Shown: positions 8,546 to 17,429, numbered from the stretch's first letter. The stretch: 64,000 nucleotides of DNA from Streptomonospora wellingtoniae (GCF_031845375.1 NZ_JAVREK010000001.1:62001-126000); one strand, 5' to 3'. Notes: generated from the sequence alone by a model not told the origin. Numbers and translations are program-made.

Positions 8546-9484
8546 TCACAGCCGCGGGCTGCCCTTCTGCACCTCCTCGGCTCCCAGCGCCTCCAGCACT
8601 CGCTGGCCGACCGCGGCCATGCCCGCCGAATTGGGGTGCACGGGCGCCGCGGGGCGGTTGGGGAAGATGCCCTCGACCCACCGGTCGCCGGGGGCCGCGC
8701 ACATGTCGTGTCCCGGGCCCGCGGTGTCGACGTACACCGCCCCCGCGTCGGCGGCCGCCTTGGCGATGACCGTGTTCAGCTCCGACCAGATCCCGTAGAG
8801 GTACTCGACGTCGCCGTCGGCGAAGGGGGCCTGCAGGCAGGTCTCGTGGCGGGGCAGCAGCTCCGGGTAGCCGACGACCGCGACCTCGGCGTCCGGACTG
8901 CGTTCGCGGACGCCCTCCAGCACCCCGCCGATGCGCTCGCCCACCTCGGGCAGCCGGTCGCGCAGCTCGTCGCCGCCCGGCCCGGTGTAGTGATCGCGGC
9001 AGGGGTCGCCGCCGAGGTCGGTGGGCGCCAGGGCGAGGCATTTGAGCGCGACCTCGGCGTATCCGAGGTCGTTTCCGCCGACGCCCAGGGTCACCAGGGT
9101 GGTGTCAGCCGTCAGCGCGTCCAGCTGCGGCGGGTTGGAGACGAGCGCGAGGTTCTGCGGTTCGGTCATGTCCTCGGTTTCGGCGCCGATGCAGCTGGCG
9201 TCGGTGAACTCGGCGGCGCCCAGCGCCTCGGCGACGCGGTTGGGGTAGTTGGAGCGGGAGCGCAGGCACAGCGCGGGCTCGCCGTACTGCGGCGGGATGA
9301 ACGGGCCGGAGGTGAACGAGTCGCCCAGCGCGACGTACTCGGCGGCGGTCCCTTGTGCGCCGCCGTCGGCGGCGGCCGCGGGAGCGGGGGCGGCGGTGGC
9401 GGTGGCGGTGAGGACGAGCACGCAGGCGGGGGCGAGGACACGGGCGGCGGGTGCGCCGCGGCGGGCGGCTCGGACAGCGGACAC
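8546..9484 (-). CDS. Secreted SGNH/GDSL-family hydrolase (esterase/lipase)
   Basis: A 312-residue protein with an N-terminal signal peptide (Arg-rich start, hydrophobic VLAPACVLVLTATATA, cleavage near AAAAD at about residue 40). Block I is GDSFTSG (nucleophile Ser56), block III is GVGGNDLGY, and block V is VHPNSAG with the catalytic His. Paired cysteines (CLRSR, DASCIG, ALKCLA, DPCRDH, ETCLQA, DMCAA) suggest disulfides, as in the Streptomyces SEST-type esterases. It probably hydrolyses ester bonds outside the cell; the substrate is unknown. Convergent with the methyltransferase gene (gap 34 bases). Confidence 0.9.
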   Translation of the reverse strand: MSAVRAARRGAPAARVLAPACVLVLTATATAAPAPAAAADGGAQGTAAEYVALGDSFTSGPFIPPQYGEPALCLRSRSNYPNRVAEALGAAEFTDASCIGAETEDMTEPQNLALVSNPPQLDALTADTTLVTLGVGGNDLGYAEVALKCLALAPTDLGGDPCRDHYTGPGGDELRDRLPEVGERIGGVLEGVRERSPDAEVAVVGYPELLPRHETCLQAPFADGDVEYLYGIWSELNTVIAKAAADAGAVYVDTAGPGHDMCAAPGDRWVEGIFPNRPAAPVHPNSAGMAAVGQRVLEALGAEEVQKGSPRL

Positions 9485-9736
9485 GGGCGGCTCCTGGTTG
9501 ACTGCGGGCGCCGAGCGGATCGGCGGGGCAGGCGCGAACGGCGCGGAGGATCCGCCCGAGTGCGTCGACCCCGAATGTCACCGCCCGAGTGCGTTGCGTC
9601 AACACCCGCGACCACACCCGGACACCGACCTTGTGCGACGTTTACCTCACCGAACGTAGTCACAGTTCACCCGGTTTTCCACATACCGCGCCCGCGGGGG
9701 CACCCGCTGTCTCCCCCGGCCGCTACCGTGCAGGGC

Positions 9737-11098
9737 ATGGCCAAGGCTGCGAAGACCACCTTCCGCTGCAGCGAATGCGGCTGGACCACCCTCAAATGGG
9801 TCGGACGCTGCGGCGAGTGCCAGGCATGGGGCACCGTCGAGGAGTCCGGCGCACCCACCTCGACCGTGATCGCCCCCGCTCGGGTCTCGACCCCGGCGCG
9901 CCCCATCACCGAGATCAGCGTCGAGACCGCGCACGCCTCCCCCACCGGTCTGGACGAGCTCGACCGCGTCCTGGGCGGCGGCGTCGTCCCCGGCGGGGTC
10001 ATGCTGCTCGCGGGCGAACCCGGCGTGGGCAAGTCCACGCTGTTGCTGGAGGTCGCCTCGCTCTGCGCCGACTCCGGCCCGGTGCTCTACGTCACCGGCG
10101 AGGAGTCCACCGGCCAGGTGCGGCTGCGCGCCGACCGGCTGGGGGCGCTCTCACCCAAGCTGTTCCTGGCCGCCGAGAACTCGGTGGCCTCGCTGGTCAG
10201 CCATGTCGACGCGGTCGCGCCGTCGCTGCTGATCGTCGACTCGGTGCAGACCATGAGCTCCCCCGACGTCGCGGGCGTGCCCGGCGGTGTCACCCAGGTC
10301 CGCGAGGTCGCGGGGGCCCTGATCCGGCTGGCCAAGGAGCGCGGGATCGCCACCGTTCTGGTCGGCCATGTCACCAAGGACGGCTCCATCGCCGGGCCCC
10401 GGCTGCTGGAGCACCTCGTCGACGTCGTGCTGCAGTTCGAGGGCGACCGCCACTCCCAGCTGCGCATGCTGCGCGCCGCGAAGAACCGCTACGGTCCCAC
10501 CGACGAGATCGGCTGCTTCGAGCTGACCGACTCCGGCATCCTCGGCCTGCCCGACCCCAGCGGCCTGTTCCTCACCCGCCGCAACGAACCGGTGCCCGGC
10601 ACCTGCGTCACCGTCACCCTCGAGGGCCGGCGCCCGCTGATCGCCGAGGTCCAGGCGCTGGTGGCGTCGTCCAACCTCCCCCAGCCCCGCCGCGCCAACT
10701 CCGGGCTCGACACCGCGCGGGTGAACATGGTCATGGCCGTACTGGAGCGCCGCGCCCGGGTACGCATCGCCAACTCCGACGTCTACGCCTCGACCGTGGG
10801 GGGCGTGCGGCTTGGCGAGCCCTCGGTCGACCTGGCGCTGGCGCTGGCGGTGGCGGGCTCGGTGCGCGACGAGCCGCTGCCGCGCGGCGTGGTCGCCATC
10901 GGCGAGGTCGGCCTGGCCGGCGACGTCCGGGCGGTCACCGGCGTGCAGCGACGGCTCGTCGAGGCCCAGCGGCTGGGGTTCACGCGGGCGATCGTGCCGC
11001 ACCACAGCGAGGAGCCGGTCGAGGGGATCGAGGTCGTGGGCGTCGACGACGTCGGCGGCGCGCTCCGCTCGGCCTTTCCCGCACCCCAGCCGAGCTGA
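9737..11098 (+). CDS. radA: DNA repair protein RadA
   Basis: A 453-residue RecA-like branch-migration ATPase. The N-terminal zinc ribbon CSECGWTTLKWVGRCGEC comes first. The ATPase core follows, with Walker A GEPGVGKST, Walker B SLLIVDSVQTM and the RadA-specific KNRYGPTDEIG (KNRFG-type) motif. The C-terminal Lon-protease-like domain includes SVDLALALAVAGS. The ATG at 9737 fits the family start. In mycobacteria and many other actinobacteria, radA is followed by disA; here it is followed by a palindromic repeat and no disA. Acts in recombination intermediate processing (family knowledge). Confidence 0.97.
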   Translation: MAKAAKTTFRCSECGWTTLKWVGRCGECQAWGTVEESGAPTSTVIAPARVSTPARPITEISVETAHASPTGLDELDRVLGGGVVPGGVMLLAGEPGVGKSTLLLEVASLCADSGPVLYVTGEESTGQVRLRADRLGALSPKLFLAAENSVASLVSHVDAVAPSLLIVDSVQTMSSPDVAGVPGGVTQVREVAGALIRLAKERGIATVLVGHVTKDGSIAGPRLLEHLVDVVLQFEGDRHSQLRMLRAAKNRYGPTDEIGCFELTDSGILGLPDPSGLFLTRRNEPVPGTCVTVTLEGRRPLIAEVQALVASSNLPQPRRANSGLDTARVNMVMAVLERRARVRIANSDVYASTVGGVRLGEPSVDLALALAVAGSVRDEPLPRGVVAIGEVGLAGDVRAVTGVQRRLVEAQRLGFTRAIVPHHSEEPVEGIEVVGVDDVGGALRSAFPAPQPS

Positions 11099-11147
11099 CC
11101 GGCGCTTGATCAGCAGGGATCGCCCACCCGCCAGGCCGGGCGCATCA

Positions 11148-11212
11148 CCGTCGATCTTGTAGCTGTCGTGATGGAAAGCGATTGCCATTTGCGATGGCTA
11201 CAAGATCGACGG
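11148..11212. repeat. Dispersed palindromic element, copy A
   Basis: Arms of 21 bases (11148–11168 and 11192–11212) share the core GATCTTGTAGC and differ at two positions, both of which are G·U pairs in plus-strand RNA. The 23-base centre contains TGGAAAGCGATTGCCAT. The element is much less GC-rich than its surroundings. It lies between the convergent ends of radA (49 bases away) and the Rv3587c-like gene (21 bases after its stop). Related copies are at 34820, 38044 and 48957. It may act as a terminator or be a small mobile palindrome. Confidence 0.85.
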
Positions 11213-11233
11213 CGCGGGGCCTGCGGGCGGCGG

Positions 11234-12028
11234 TCAGTTCAGCCGGAACACCTGCGGTTCGGCATTCTGGTCGTACTTGCTGTGCAGCTGCACCACGTAG
11301 GTCCCGGGCCGCTTGGCCGTGACGTTGCGGTCGGGGCAGTCCTTCCAGGAGCGCTTGCGGTCCCAGGTGACGGTCGTGGTGTAGGGCACGCCGCGCTGCA
11401 GCTTCTGCTTGTCGGAGGAGGATCCGCCGGCGCAGTCGCCGGTCGAGAAGATCCGGTCGTCGCCGGAGGTGACGCGCAGCTCCAGGCTTTCGGGGCCGAC
11501 GTCGACGGTGCAGGTCTGGTCCTCGGTGTTGACCAGGCTCAGCTTGAACTTCGGCTTGTCGTTCCAGTCGTAGTCGCTCTTGTCGGTCTTGACGGTCACC
11601 ACCACGTCGGACGGCCGACAGGGGTCGCCGGGCTCCTCGGGGGCGGCGACGCCTTCGGAGCCGCCGGAACCGCCGCCGTCCCCGGAGCCGCCGCCCGACT
11701 CGTCGCCGGAGTCGCCTCCTGCGCTCCCGGTGCCGCCGCCCTCACCGCCGCCCTCACCGCCGCCCCCGCCGTCCTGGCCGGCGCCGGCGGAAGGGCTGGG
11801 CGAGGCGCTCGGGGACGCGGGAGGTGAGACACTGGGCGACGACTCTTCGGGCGTCGGGCTCGGCGCGCTGCCGGTGCCGGACGCCTCGTCGCCTTCGCCG
11901 GGTGACGACGGCCTGGTGCAGGCGTAGGTGATCAGCGCCACGACGACGAAGAGCCCCACCAGAACGAAGACTCGCCTTCTCCAATATGTCTCGGGACTCA
12001 CCGGCCCCGGTCCAGCACTTGATGCCAT
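11234..12028 (-). CDS. Rv3587c-like membrane-anchored protein, Ser/Gly-rich linker
   Basis: A 264-residue protein with a short N-terminus, one transmembrane segment (VFVLVGLFVVVALITYACT, residues about 20–38), and a roughly 90-residue Ser/Pro then Gly/Ser low-complexity linker. The extracellular C-terminal domain (from about residue 135) has six cysteines and ends in GTYVVQLHSKYD..PQVFRLN. It matches position and plan of Rv3587c of M. tuberculosis, which lies between disA and mutY; the equivalence is by context and architecture. Function unknown; the C-terminal β-rich domain looks like an Ig-fold intracellular-proteinase-inhibitor or DUF4232-type module. Divergent from mutY by 66 bases. Confidence 0.75.
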   Translation of the reverse strand: MASSAGPGPVSPETYWRRRVFVLVGLFVVVALITYACTRPSSPGEGDEASGTGSAPSPTPEESSPSVSPPASPSASPSPSAGAGQDGGGGGEGGGEGGGTGSAGGDSGDESGGGSGDGGGSGGSEGVAAPEEPGDPCRPSDVVVTVKTDKSDYDWNDKPKFKLSLVNTEDQTCTVDVGPESLELRVTSGDDRIFSTGDCAGGSSSDKQKLQRGVPYTTTVTWDRKRSWKDCPDRNVTAKRPGTYVVQLHSKYDQNAEPQVFRLN

Positions 12029-12094
12029 GGGCGCAGTATTCCGGGTTTCCGGCCGCCGTACCTACTCAACCCGCCGATCCACACATCGATTGAC

Positions 12095-12970
12095 ATGTTC
12101 GACAACCCTTACAGCACAGCCGTTCTCGCGTGGTACGAGACCAATGCCCGCGATTTGCCCTGGCGCCGCGACGACGCCACCCCCTGGTCGATCCTGGTCA
12201 GCGAGATCATGCTGCAGCAGACGCCGGTCGCGCGGGTGCTTCCCGCCTGGGAGGCCTGGATGCGGCGCTGGCCCTCCCCCGCGCACCTCGCCGAGGAGCC
12301 CTCCGGCGAAGCGGTGCGGATGTGGAATCGGTTGGGCTACCCCCGCCGGGCGCTGAACCTGCACGCGGCCGCCTGCGCCGTCGTGGAGCGGCACGGCGGG
12401 GAGGTCCCCTCCTCCCATGCCGACCTGCTCGCGCTCCCCGGCGTGGGCGCCTACACCGCGGCCGCGGTCGCCAGCTTCGCCTTCGGCCAGCGGCACGCCG
12501 TCCTCGACACCAACGTTCGGCGGGTGCTGGCGCGCGCCCACACGGGGGCGGAGTACCCGCCGAAGACCCAGACCAAGGCGGAGGTGGCGCTGGCGGAGTC
12601 GCTGGTGCCGCCGGACGCGGCGGTGGCGGCCCGCTGGGCGGTGGCGGTGATGGAGCTGGGTGCACTGGTGTGCACGGCCCGCTCCCCCGCCTGCGCCGAG
12701 TGCCCCCTGTCCGCGCAGTGCGCCTGGCGGCTCGCCGGGAAGCCCGCATACGAGGGCCCGCCGCGCCGCGGCCAGACCTACGCGGGCACCGACCGGCAGG
12801 TGCGCGGCCGGCTGCTGGCGGTGCTGCGGGAGTCGCCCGCGCCGGTGCCGAAGTCGGCGCTGGACGTGGTCTGGCAGGAGCCGGTGCAGCGCGAGCGCGC
12901 GCTGGACGCGCTCGTGGCCGACGGCCTGGTGGACCCGCTGGACGACGGCACCTACGCGCTGCCGCACTGA
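12095..12970 (+). CDS. mutY: A/G-specific adenine DNA glycosylase
   Basis: A 291-residue base-excision enzyme removing adenine opposite 8-oxoguanine. The catalytic Glu is E37 (SEIMLQQTPV), the helix-hairpin-helix is LPGVGAYTAAAVASFAF, and the catalytic Asp is D138 (LDTNVRRV). The 4Fe-4S cluster is bound by Cys193, 200, 203 and 209 (C-X6-C-X2-C-X5-C). The C-terminal NUDIX-like 8-oxoG recognition domain of longer MutY proteins is largely absent, as in other short actinobacterial homologues. No clear ribosome site precedes the ATG. Confidence 0.95.
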   Translation: MFDNPYSTAVLAWYETNARDLPWRRDDATPWSILVSEIMLQQTPVARVLPAWEAWMRRWPSPAHLAEEPSGEAVRMWNRLGYPRRALNLHAAACAVVERHGGEVPSSHADLLALPGVGAYTAAAVASFAFGQRHAVLDTNVRRVLARAHTGAEYPPKTQTKAEVALAESLVPPDAAVAARWAVAVMELGALVCTARSPACAECPLSAQCAWRLAGKPAYEGPPRRGQTYAGTDRQVRGRLLAVLRESPAPVPKSALDVVWQEPVQRERALDALVADGLVDPLDDGTYALPH

Positions 12971-13020
12971 CCCGGAGGGCCGGCGCCCGGTGGCCGCACC
13001 GCGGGTCGGCCGCGCTCGGC

Positions 13021-13872
13021 TCAGGCCGTGTCGAGCGTCTGGTCGGTGCCGCCGCTGCAGGGCGCACCGGGCTCGGGCGTCTGCGGCCCCTGCACGTAGG
13101 TGTTCAGGAACTCCGCGATGCGCTCGTCGTCGGGTTCGTCCACGACAAGGCGCTTGCCCCAGGCGACGAGGACGATGTTCTCGCGCTGAAGGGTGTGTGC
13201 GGGGCTGACGAGCAGGTAGTCGCCCTCGCGGTACAGGCCTTCCAGCGTCATCCGGACGTCTCCGGGCTGGTTGTCCTTGTAGCTGATCCACACGGCCCCG
13301 TGCTCCAGGGAGTGCACGGCGTGCTCGGGCTTCAGCTCCTTCTGGTAGACGCCGCAGTTCTGCCACACCGGGTCGTGCCTGCCGCCGGGCGGCGGATACA
13401 GCTCGTAGGAGACGAGCTCCTCGGTGTGCTCGCGCGGAACGTCGGTGAAGGACCGCACACCGGCCATGTCGCCGGGCTGGTGGCTGCCGGGCAGGTCCTC
13501 CTCGGGCGCCGCGGAGCCGCCGCTGCCGCCGCGCAGGAAGAAGTAACCGGCCACTCCGCCACCGACCACCACGAGCACGAGGACCAGGGCGCAGCCGCCC
13601 AGCACCCACCACAGCGCGCCCGAGGAGCCCTTCTGCCGGCCTCCGCCGGGCGGAGGCCCGTACCCGTATGGCGGCTGACCGGGAGGCCCGCCCGGCGGCG
13701 GCCCCTGCGGGTAGCCGTGCGGGGGCCCGTAGCCGCCCGGGCCGGGCGGGCCGCCCGGATGCGCGTACTGCGGTCCGGAGGGCTGTGCCTGACCTCTGGG
13801 ACCGCCCGGCGGCGGCTGCCCGCCGGCGGGTTGCGGGGGCTGGTACGGAGGGTTGCTCTCAGGGGGAACCAC
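13021..13872 (-). CDS. DUF3105 membrane-anchored protein
   Basis: A 283-residue protein. Residues 1–85 are a Pro/Gly/Gln-rich cytoplasmic tail (PPYQPPQPAGG repeats), followed by one transmembrane segment (WWVLGGCALVLVLVVVGGGVAGYFFL). The extracellular part is the DUF3105 domain with its signature VHSLEHGAVWISYKDN. DUF3105 proteins have no assigned function. Convergent with mutY (50 bases between stops) and downstream of clpC on the same strand, but a hairpin lies between clpC and this gene. Confidence 0.88.
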   Translation of the reverse strand: MVPPESNPPYQPPQPAGGQPPPGGPRGQAQPSGPQYAHPGGPPGPGGYGPPHGYPQGPPPGGPPGQPPYGYGPPPGGGRQKGSSGALWWVLGGCALVLVLVVVGGGVAGYFFLRGGSGGSAAPEEDLPGSHQPGDMAGVRSFTDVPREHTEELVSYELYPPPGGRHDPVWQNCGVYQKELKPEHAVHSLEHGAVWISYKDNQPGDVRMTLEGLYREGDYLLVSPAHTLQRENIVLVAWGKRLVVDEPDDERIAEFLNTYVQGPQTPEPGAPCSGGTDQTLDTA

Positions 13873-13974
13873 AGCCGAACCCTATCGAGCGGACGCGGTG
13901 CTCGGGTACGCCCGACCGGTCGTTCCCCCGCAGGAAGCCGTGGGAGCGCCCGAGGACACCGCGACAAAACGGAA

Positions 13975-13998
13975 GGGGCGGCCCCGAAGGACCGCCCC
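13975..13998 (-). terminator. clpC terminator
   Basis: GGGGCGG…CCGCCCC stem with a CGAA tetraloop region, about 59 bases after the clpC stop. On the minus strand it is followed by CTTCCGTTTTG, a fair T-rich tail. Confidence 0.6.
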
Positions 13999-14056
13999 CG
14001 CTGGTCGCCGCCGGAGCACCGGCGCCGGACCGATCCGGCTCGGCCGGATCCAGCAG

Positions 14057-16567
14057 CTACTCGCCCTTGCCGGCCGCGGTCTCCTCCACAGCGGGAGTGT
14101 CCGGGACGGACTCGGGCTTGGGCACGCCGTGGAAGGTGAACTTGCCGTCGGTCCCCTCGCCCTCGGCGTCGATCACCACGATCTGCCCGGGCTTGAGGTC
14201 GCCGAAGAGGATCTTCTCCGACAGCGCGTCCTCGATCTCGCGCTGGATCGTCCGGCGCAGCGGCCGGGCCCCCAGCACCGGGTCGTAACCGCGCTCCGCC
14301 AGCATCTTCTTGGCCCCCGGACGCAGCTCCAGCCCCATGTCGCGGTCCTTGAGCCGCTCGTCCAGGGCGTTGACCATCAGGTCGACGATGTCGATGATCT
14401 CCTGCTCGGTGAGCTGGTGGAACACGATGACGTCGTCGACGCGGTTGAGGAACTCGGGCCGGAAGTTCTGCTTGAGCTCTTCCTGGACCTTGGCCTTCAT
14501 CCGGTCGTAGTTGGTCTGGGCGTCGTCCTCCTTGGCGAAGCCCATCGCCGCGCCCTTGGAGATGTCGCGGGTGCCGAGGTTGGTCGTCATGATGATGACC
14601 GTGTTCTTGAAGTCGACGTTGCGACCCTGGGCGTCGGTGAGGCGCCCTTCCTCCAGGACCTGCAGCAGCGAGTTGAAGATGTCGTTGTGGGCCTTCTCGA
14701 TCTCGTCGAAGAGGACCACGGAGAACGGCTTGCGCCGCACCTTCTCGGTAAGCTGGCCGCCCTCCTCGTATCCGACGTAGCCGGGAGGCGAGCCGAACAG
14801 CCGCGAGACGGTGTGCTTCTCCATGAACTCGCTCATGTCGAGCTGGATCAGCGACTCCTCGTCGCCGAAGAGGAACTCCGCCAGCGTCTTGGACAGCTCG
14901 GTCTTGCCGACCCCGGAGGGGCCGGCGAAGATGAACGAGCCGCCGGGGCGCTTGGGGTCCTTCAGACCGGCGCGGGTGCGCCGGATGGCCTGCGAGAGCG
15001 CCTTGATGGCGTCCTCTTGGCCGATGACCCGCTTGTGCAGCTCTTCCTCCATGCGCAGCAGCCGGGAGGACTCCTCCTCGGTGAGCTTGAAGACGGGGAT
15101 GCCGGTGGCGGTGGCCAGGACCTCCGCGATGAGCTCCTCGCCCACCTCGGCGACGACGTCCATGTCGCCGGCCTTCCACTCCTTCTCCCGCTGCGCCTTC
15201 TGCGTTAGCAGGTTCTTCTCGTCGTCGCGCAGCGACGCCGCCTTCTCGAAGTCCTGGGCGTCGATCGCCGACTCCTTGTCGCGGCGCACGTCGGCGATCT
15301 TCTCGTCGAACTCGCGCAGGTCCGGCGGCGCGGTCATGCGGCGGATGCGCATCCGCGAGCCGGCCTCGTCGATGAGGTCGATCGCCTTGTCCGGCAGGAA
15401 GCGGTCGCTGATGTAGCGGTCGGCCAGCTGGGCCGAGGCCACCAGGGCGCTGTCGGTGATCGACACCCGGTGGTGCGCCTCGTAGCGGTCCCGCAGGCCC
15501 TTCAGGATCTCGATCGTGTGCGAGATCGTGGGCTCGTCGACCTGGATCGGCTGGAAGCGGCGCTCCAGCGCCGCGTCCTTCTCCAGGTGCTTGCGGTACT
15601 CGTCCAGCGTGGTCGCGCCGATCGTCTGCAGCTCGCCCCGGGCGAGCATGGGCTTCAGGATCGACGCGGCGTCTATCGCGCCCTCCGCCGCGCCGGCGCC
15701 CACCAGCGTGTGCAGCTCGTCGATGAACAGGATGATGTCGCCGCGGGTGCGGATCTCCTTGAGGACCTTCTTCAGCCGCTCCTCGAAGTCGCCGCGGTAG
15801 CGGCTGCCGGCCACCAGCGCGCCGAGGTCGAGGGTGTAGAGCTGCTTGTCCTTGAGGGTCTCGGGGATCTCGCCCTTGACGATCTTCTGGGCCAGTCCTT
15901 CGACGACGGCGGTCTTGCCGACACCGGGCTCACCGATGAGCACCGGGTTGTTCTTGGTTCGGCGCGACAGCACCTGCATCACGCGCTCGATCTCCTGGTC
16001 CCGCCCTATGACCGGATCCAGGTTGCTCTCGCGCGCGGCCTGGGTGAGGTTGCGCCCGAACTGGTCCAGCACCAGGGAGGTGGAGGGGGTGGACTCGGAG
16101 GAGGCACCCGTGGCCTGGGGCTCCTTGCCCTGGTAGCCGTGCAGGAGCTGGATGACCTGCTGGCGCACCCGGTTGAGGTCGGCGCCGAGCTTGACCAGCA
16201 CCTGGGCGGCCACGCCCTCGCCCTCGCGGATGAGGCCGAGCAGGATGTGCTCCGTGCCGATGTAGTTGTGCCCGAGCTGCAGGGCTTCCCGGAGGGAGAG
16301 CTCCAGAACCTTCTTGGCGCGGGGGGTAAAGGGGATGTGGCCGGAGGGGGCCTGCTGACCCTGGCCGATGATCTCCTCCACCTGCTGCCGAACCGCTTCG
16401 AGGCTGATTCCCAGGCTCTCCAGAGCCTTCGCAGCGACGCCCTCACCCTCGTGGATGAGGCCGAGCAGGATGTGCTCTGTACCAATGTAGTTGTGGTTGA
16501 GCATCCTGGCCTCTTCCTGGGCCAGGACCACCACGCGCCGTGCGCGGTCGGTAAACCTCTCGAACAT
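14057..16567 (-). CDS. clpC: ATP-dependent Clp protease ATPase subunit ClpC
   Basis: An 836-residue Hsp100 unfoldase. Two N-terminal Clp repeats (FTDRARRVVVLAQEEA, then IGTEHILLGLI twice) precede the first AAA+ module (Walker A GEPGVGKT, Walker B ILFIDELHTLVGAG). A UVR-type coiled middle region (DFEKAASLRDDEKNL) and the second AAA+ module (GPSGVGKTE, VVLFDEIEKAH) follow. It delivers substrates to ClpP1P2. The length matches mycobacterial ClpC1 and Streptomyces ClpC. The leader carries a strong palindrome and, further upstream, a probable ClgR box, so regulation by the ClgR proteostasis activator is likely. Confidence 0.97.
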   Translation of the reverse strand: MFERFTDRARRVVVLAQEEARMLNHNYIGTEHILLGLIHEGEGVAAKALESLGISLEAVRQQVEEIIGQGQQAPSGHIPFTPRAKKVLELSLREALQLGHNYIGTEHILLGLIREGEGVAAQVLVKLGADLNRVRQQVIQLLHGYQGKEPQATGASSESTPSTSLVLDQFGRNLTQAARESNLDPVIGRDQEIERVMQVLSRRTKNNPVLIGEPGVGKTAVVEGLAQKIVKGEIPETLKDKQLYTLDLGALVAGSRYRGDFEERLKKVLKEIRTRGDIILFIDELHTLVGAGAAEGAIDAASILKPMLARGELQTIGATTLDEYRKHLEKDAALERRFQPIQVDEPTISHTIEILKGLRDRYEAHHRVSITDSALVASAQLADRYISDRFLPDKAIDLIDEAGSRMRIRRMTAPPDLREFDEKIADVRRDKESAIDAQDFEKAASLRDDEKNLLTQKAQREKEWKAGDMDVVAEVGEELIAEVLATATGIPVFKLTEEESSRLLRMEEELHKRVIGQEDAIKALSQAIRRTRAGLKDPKRPGGSFIFAGPSGVGKTELSKTLAEFLFGDEESLIQLDMSEFMEKHTVSRLFGSPPGYVGYEEGGQLTEKVRRKPFSVVLFDEIEKAHNDIFNSLLQVLEEGRLTDAQGRNVDFKNTVIIMTTNLGTRDISKGAAMGFAKEDDAQTNYDRMKAKVQEELKQNFRPEFLNRVDDVIVFHQLTEQEIIDIVDLMVNALDERLKDRDMGLELRPGAKKMLAERGYDPVLGARPLRRTIQREIEDALSEKILFGDLKPGQIVVIDAEGEGTDGKFTFHGVPKPESVPDTPAVEETAAGKGE

Positions 16568-16720
16568 GTCTCGTCGCTCCTCACAGAGCGGTCAGGCAGG
16601 GACGGAAGTTCCGACCCTCGCTTTCCGCATTTCGGCCCCTCAGGGGAAAGCCCCGTGGAGGCGCTGCCGCACCCGTCCACCAAGCGGCCGGCGTCGCGGC
16701 CCGCCCGACGAACACATCCT

Positions 16721-16750
16721 GCATGGAAGGTCGCTGCCGACCTTCCATGC
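16721..16750. promoter_or_regulatory. Perfect palindrome in the clpC leader
   Basis: Arms GCATGGAAGGTCG and its exact complement (13 bases) with a 4-base loop, about 155 bases before the clpC start. It lies downstream of the likely start of transcription (a TATCGT -10 element on the minus strand at 16766–16771), so it would form a stable RNA hairpin in the leader or serve as a protein-binding site. Confidence 0.6.
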
Positions 16751-16817
16751 CTGAGACTTTCCCCGACGATAGGGCGTTCATCCTCATCCAACTACCTGAC
16801 GGGGGCCCAGTGTTCCG

Positions 16818-16836
16818 ACTACGCCGCAAGCGAACG
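16818..16836 (-). promoter_or_regulatory. Putative ClgR operator upstream of clpC
   Basis: On the minus strand the sequence reads GTTCGCTTGCGGCGTAG. It matches the ClgR consensus (CGC-Y-N-A-N-R-GCG flanked by W/S) except at the central A and one outer position. It lies about 47 bases upstream of the TATCGT candidate -10 at 16766–16771, a suitable spot for an activator. The consensus is recalled from Corynebacterium/Streptomyces work. The remaining 16837–17016 stretch shows no gene. Confidence 0.45.
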
Positions 16837-17016
16837 GCCCGCGCACCCCGGTATATCGAGGGCACACGGGCCGTGGACACGCATTCGCACGCAGATTTGC
16901 TCTCAGCGAACAGCCGCGGTCGCCGACCGGCCCGGCGGTAATGGTCCTGCGCGGCTCTCGCGGGTTCCGGAGAGGTCCGCGCAACCGCCACTCGCGAGCC
17001 GGCGCCGGTCGAGGGC

Positions 17017-17355
17017 TCAGCGCTGCGCAGCCTCGTACTCGGCGACGATGGCCGCAGGGATCCGGCCGCGCTCGTTGACCTGCTTGCCCGCGGCCTTCGC
17101 CCACGCGCGGATTTCGGCGCTGCGCTCGCGGCTGGGGGCGTTGCGCTGCTGGCGCTTGCCGCCGCGCCCGCTGGTCTTGGACGGTGCCTTGCGAGCCGCC
17201 TCGACGTAGGGCGCCAGGGCCTCGCGCAGCTTGGTGGCGTTGCCGGCGCTGAGGTCGATTTCGTAGGAGGAACCGTCGACCCCGAACGAAACGGTCTCCT
17301 CGGCCTCGCCGCCGTCCAGATCGTCGACGAGAAGCACCTGAACCTTTTGTGCCAT
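17017..17355 (-). CDS. lsr2: Lsr2 nucleoid-associated protein
   Basis: A 112-residue xenogeneic silencer that bridges AT-rich DNA. The N-terminal oligomerisation domain (MAQKVQVLLVDDLDGG) is followed by a basic linker. The C-terminal DNA-binding domain (SAEIRAWAKAAGKQVNERGR) carries the AT-hook-like RGR at residues 97–99. ATG 17355 is preferred over an upstream start because it matches the family and has GGAAAGG 8 bases before it. As in mycobacteria, it sits next to clpC and near lysS. A promoter candidate is listed at 17401. Confidence 0.97.
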   Translation of the reverse strand: MAQKVQVLLVDDLDGGEAEETVSFGVDGSSYEIDLSAGNATKLREALAPYVEAARKAPSKTSGRGGKRQQRNAPSRERSAEIRAWAKAAGKQVNERGRIPAAIVAEYEAAQR

Positions 17356-17400
17356 AGATAGAACCTTTCCAGCAGAGCGGTGCAGTGGCACCTGAATATA

Positions 17401-17429
17401 AAGCTATCCCGAGAGAACGCGGAAGACAA
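17401..17429 (-). promoter_or_regulatory. Candidate lsr2 promoter
   Basis: On the minus strand TTGTCT (17424–17429), a 17-base spacer and TAGCTT (17401–17406) precede lsr2 with a leader of about 40 bases. A second good -10 (TATATT) overlaps just downstream. Confidence 0.5.

Noticed and set aside
12083..12105. SOS-box-like sequence at the mutY start (TCGATTGACATGTTCGA)
   Set aside because: Only one half matches GTTCGA; spacing and the other half do not fit the actinobacterial LexA site.
16897..16912. Second ClgR-like site (TTTGCTCTCAGCGAAC)
   Set aside because: Two mismatches in the core and about 330 bases from clpC; weaker than the site at 16818.
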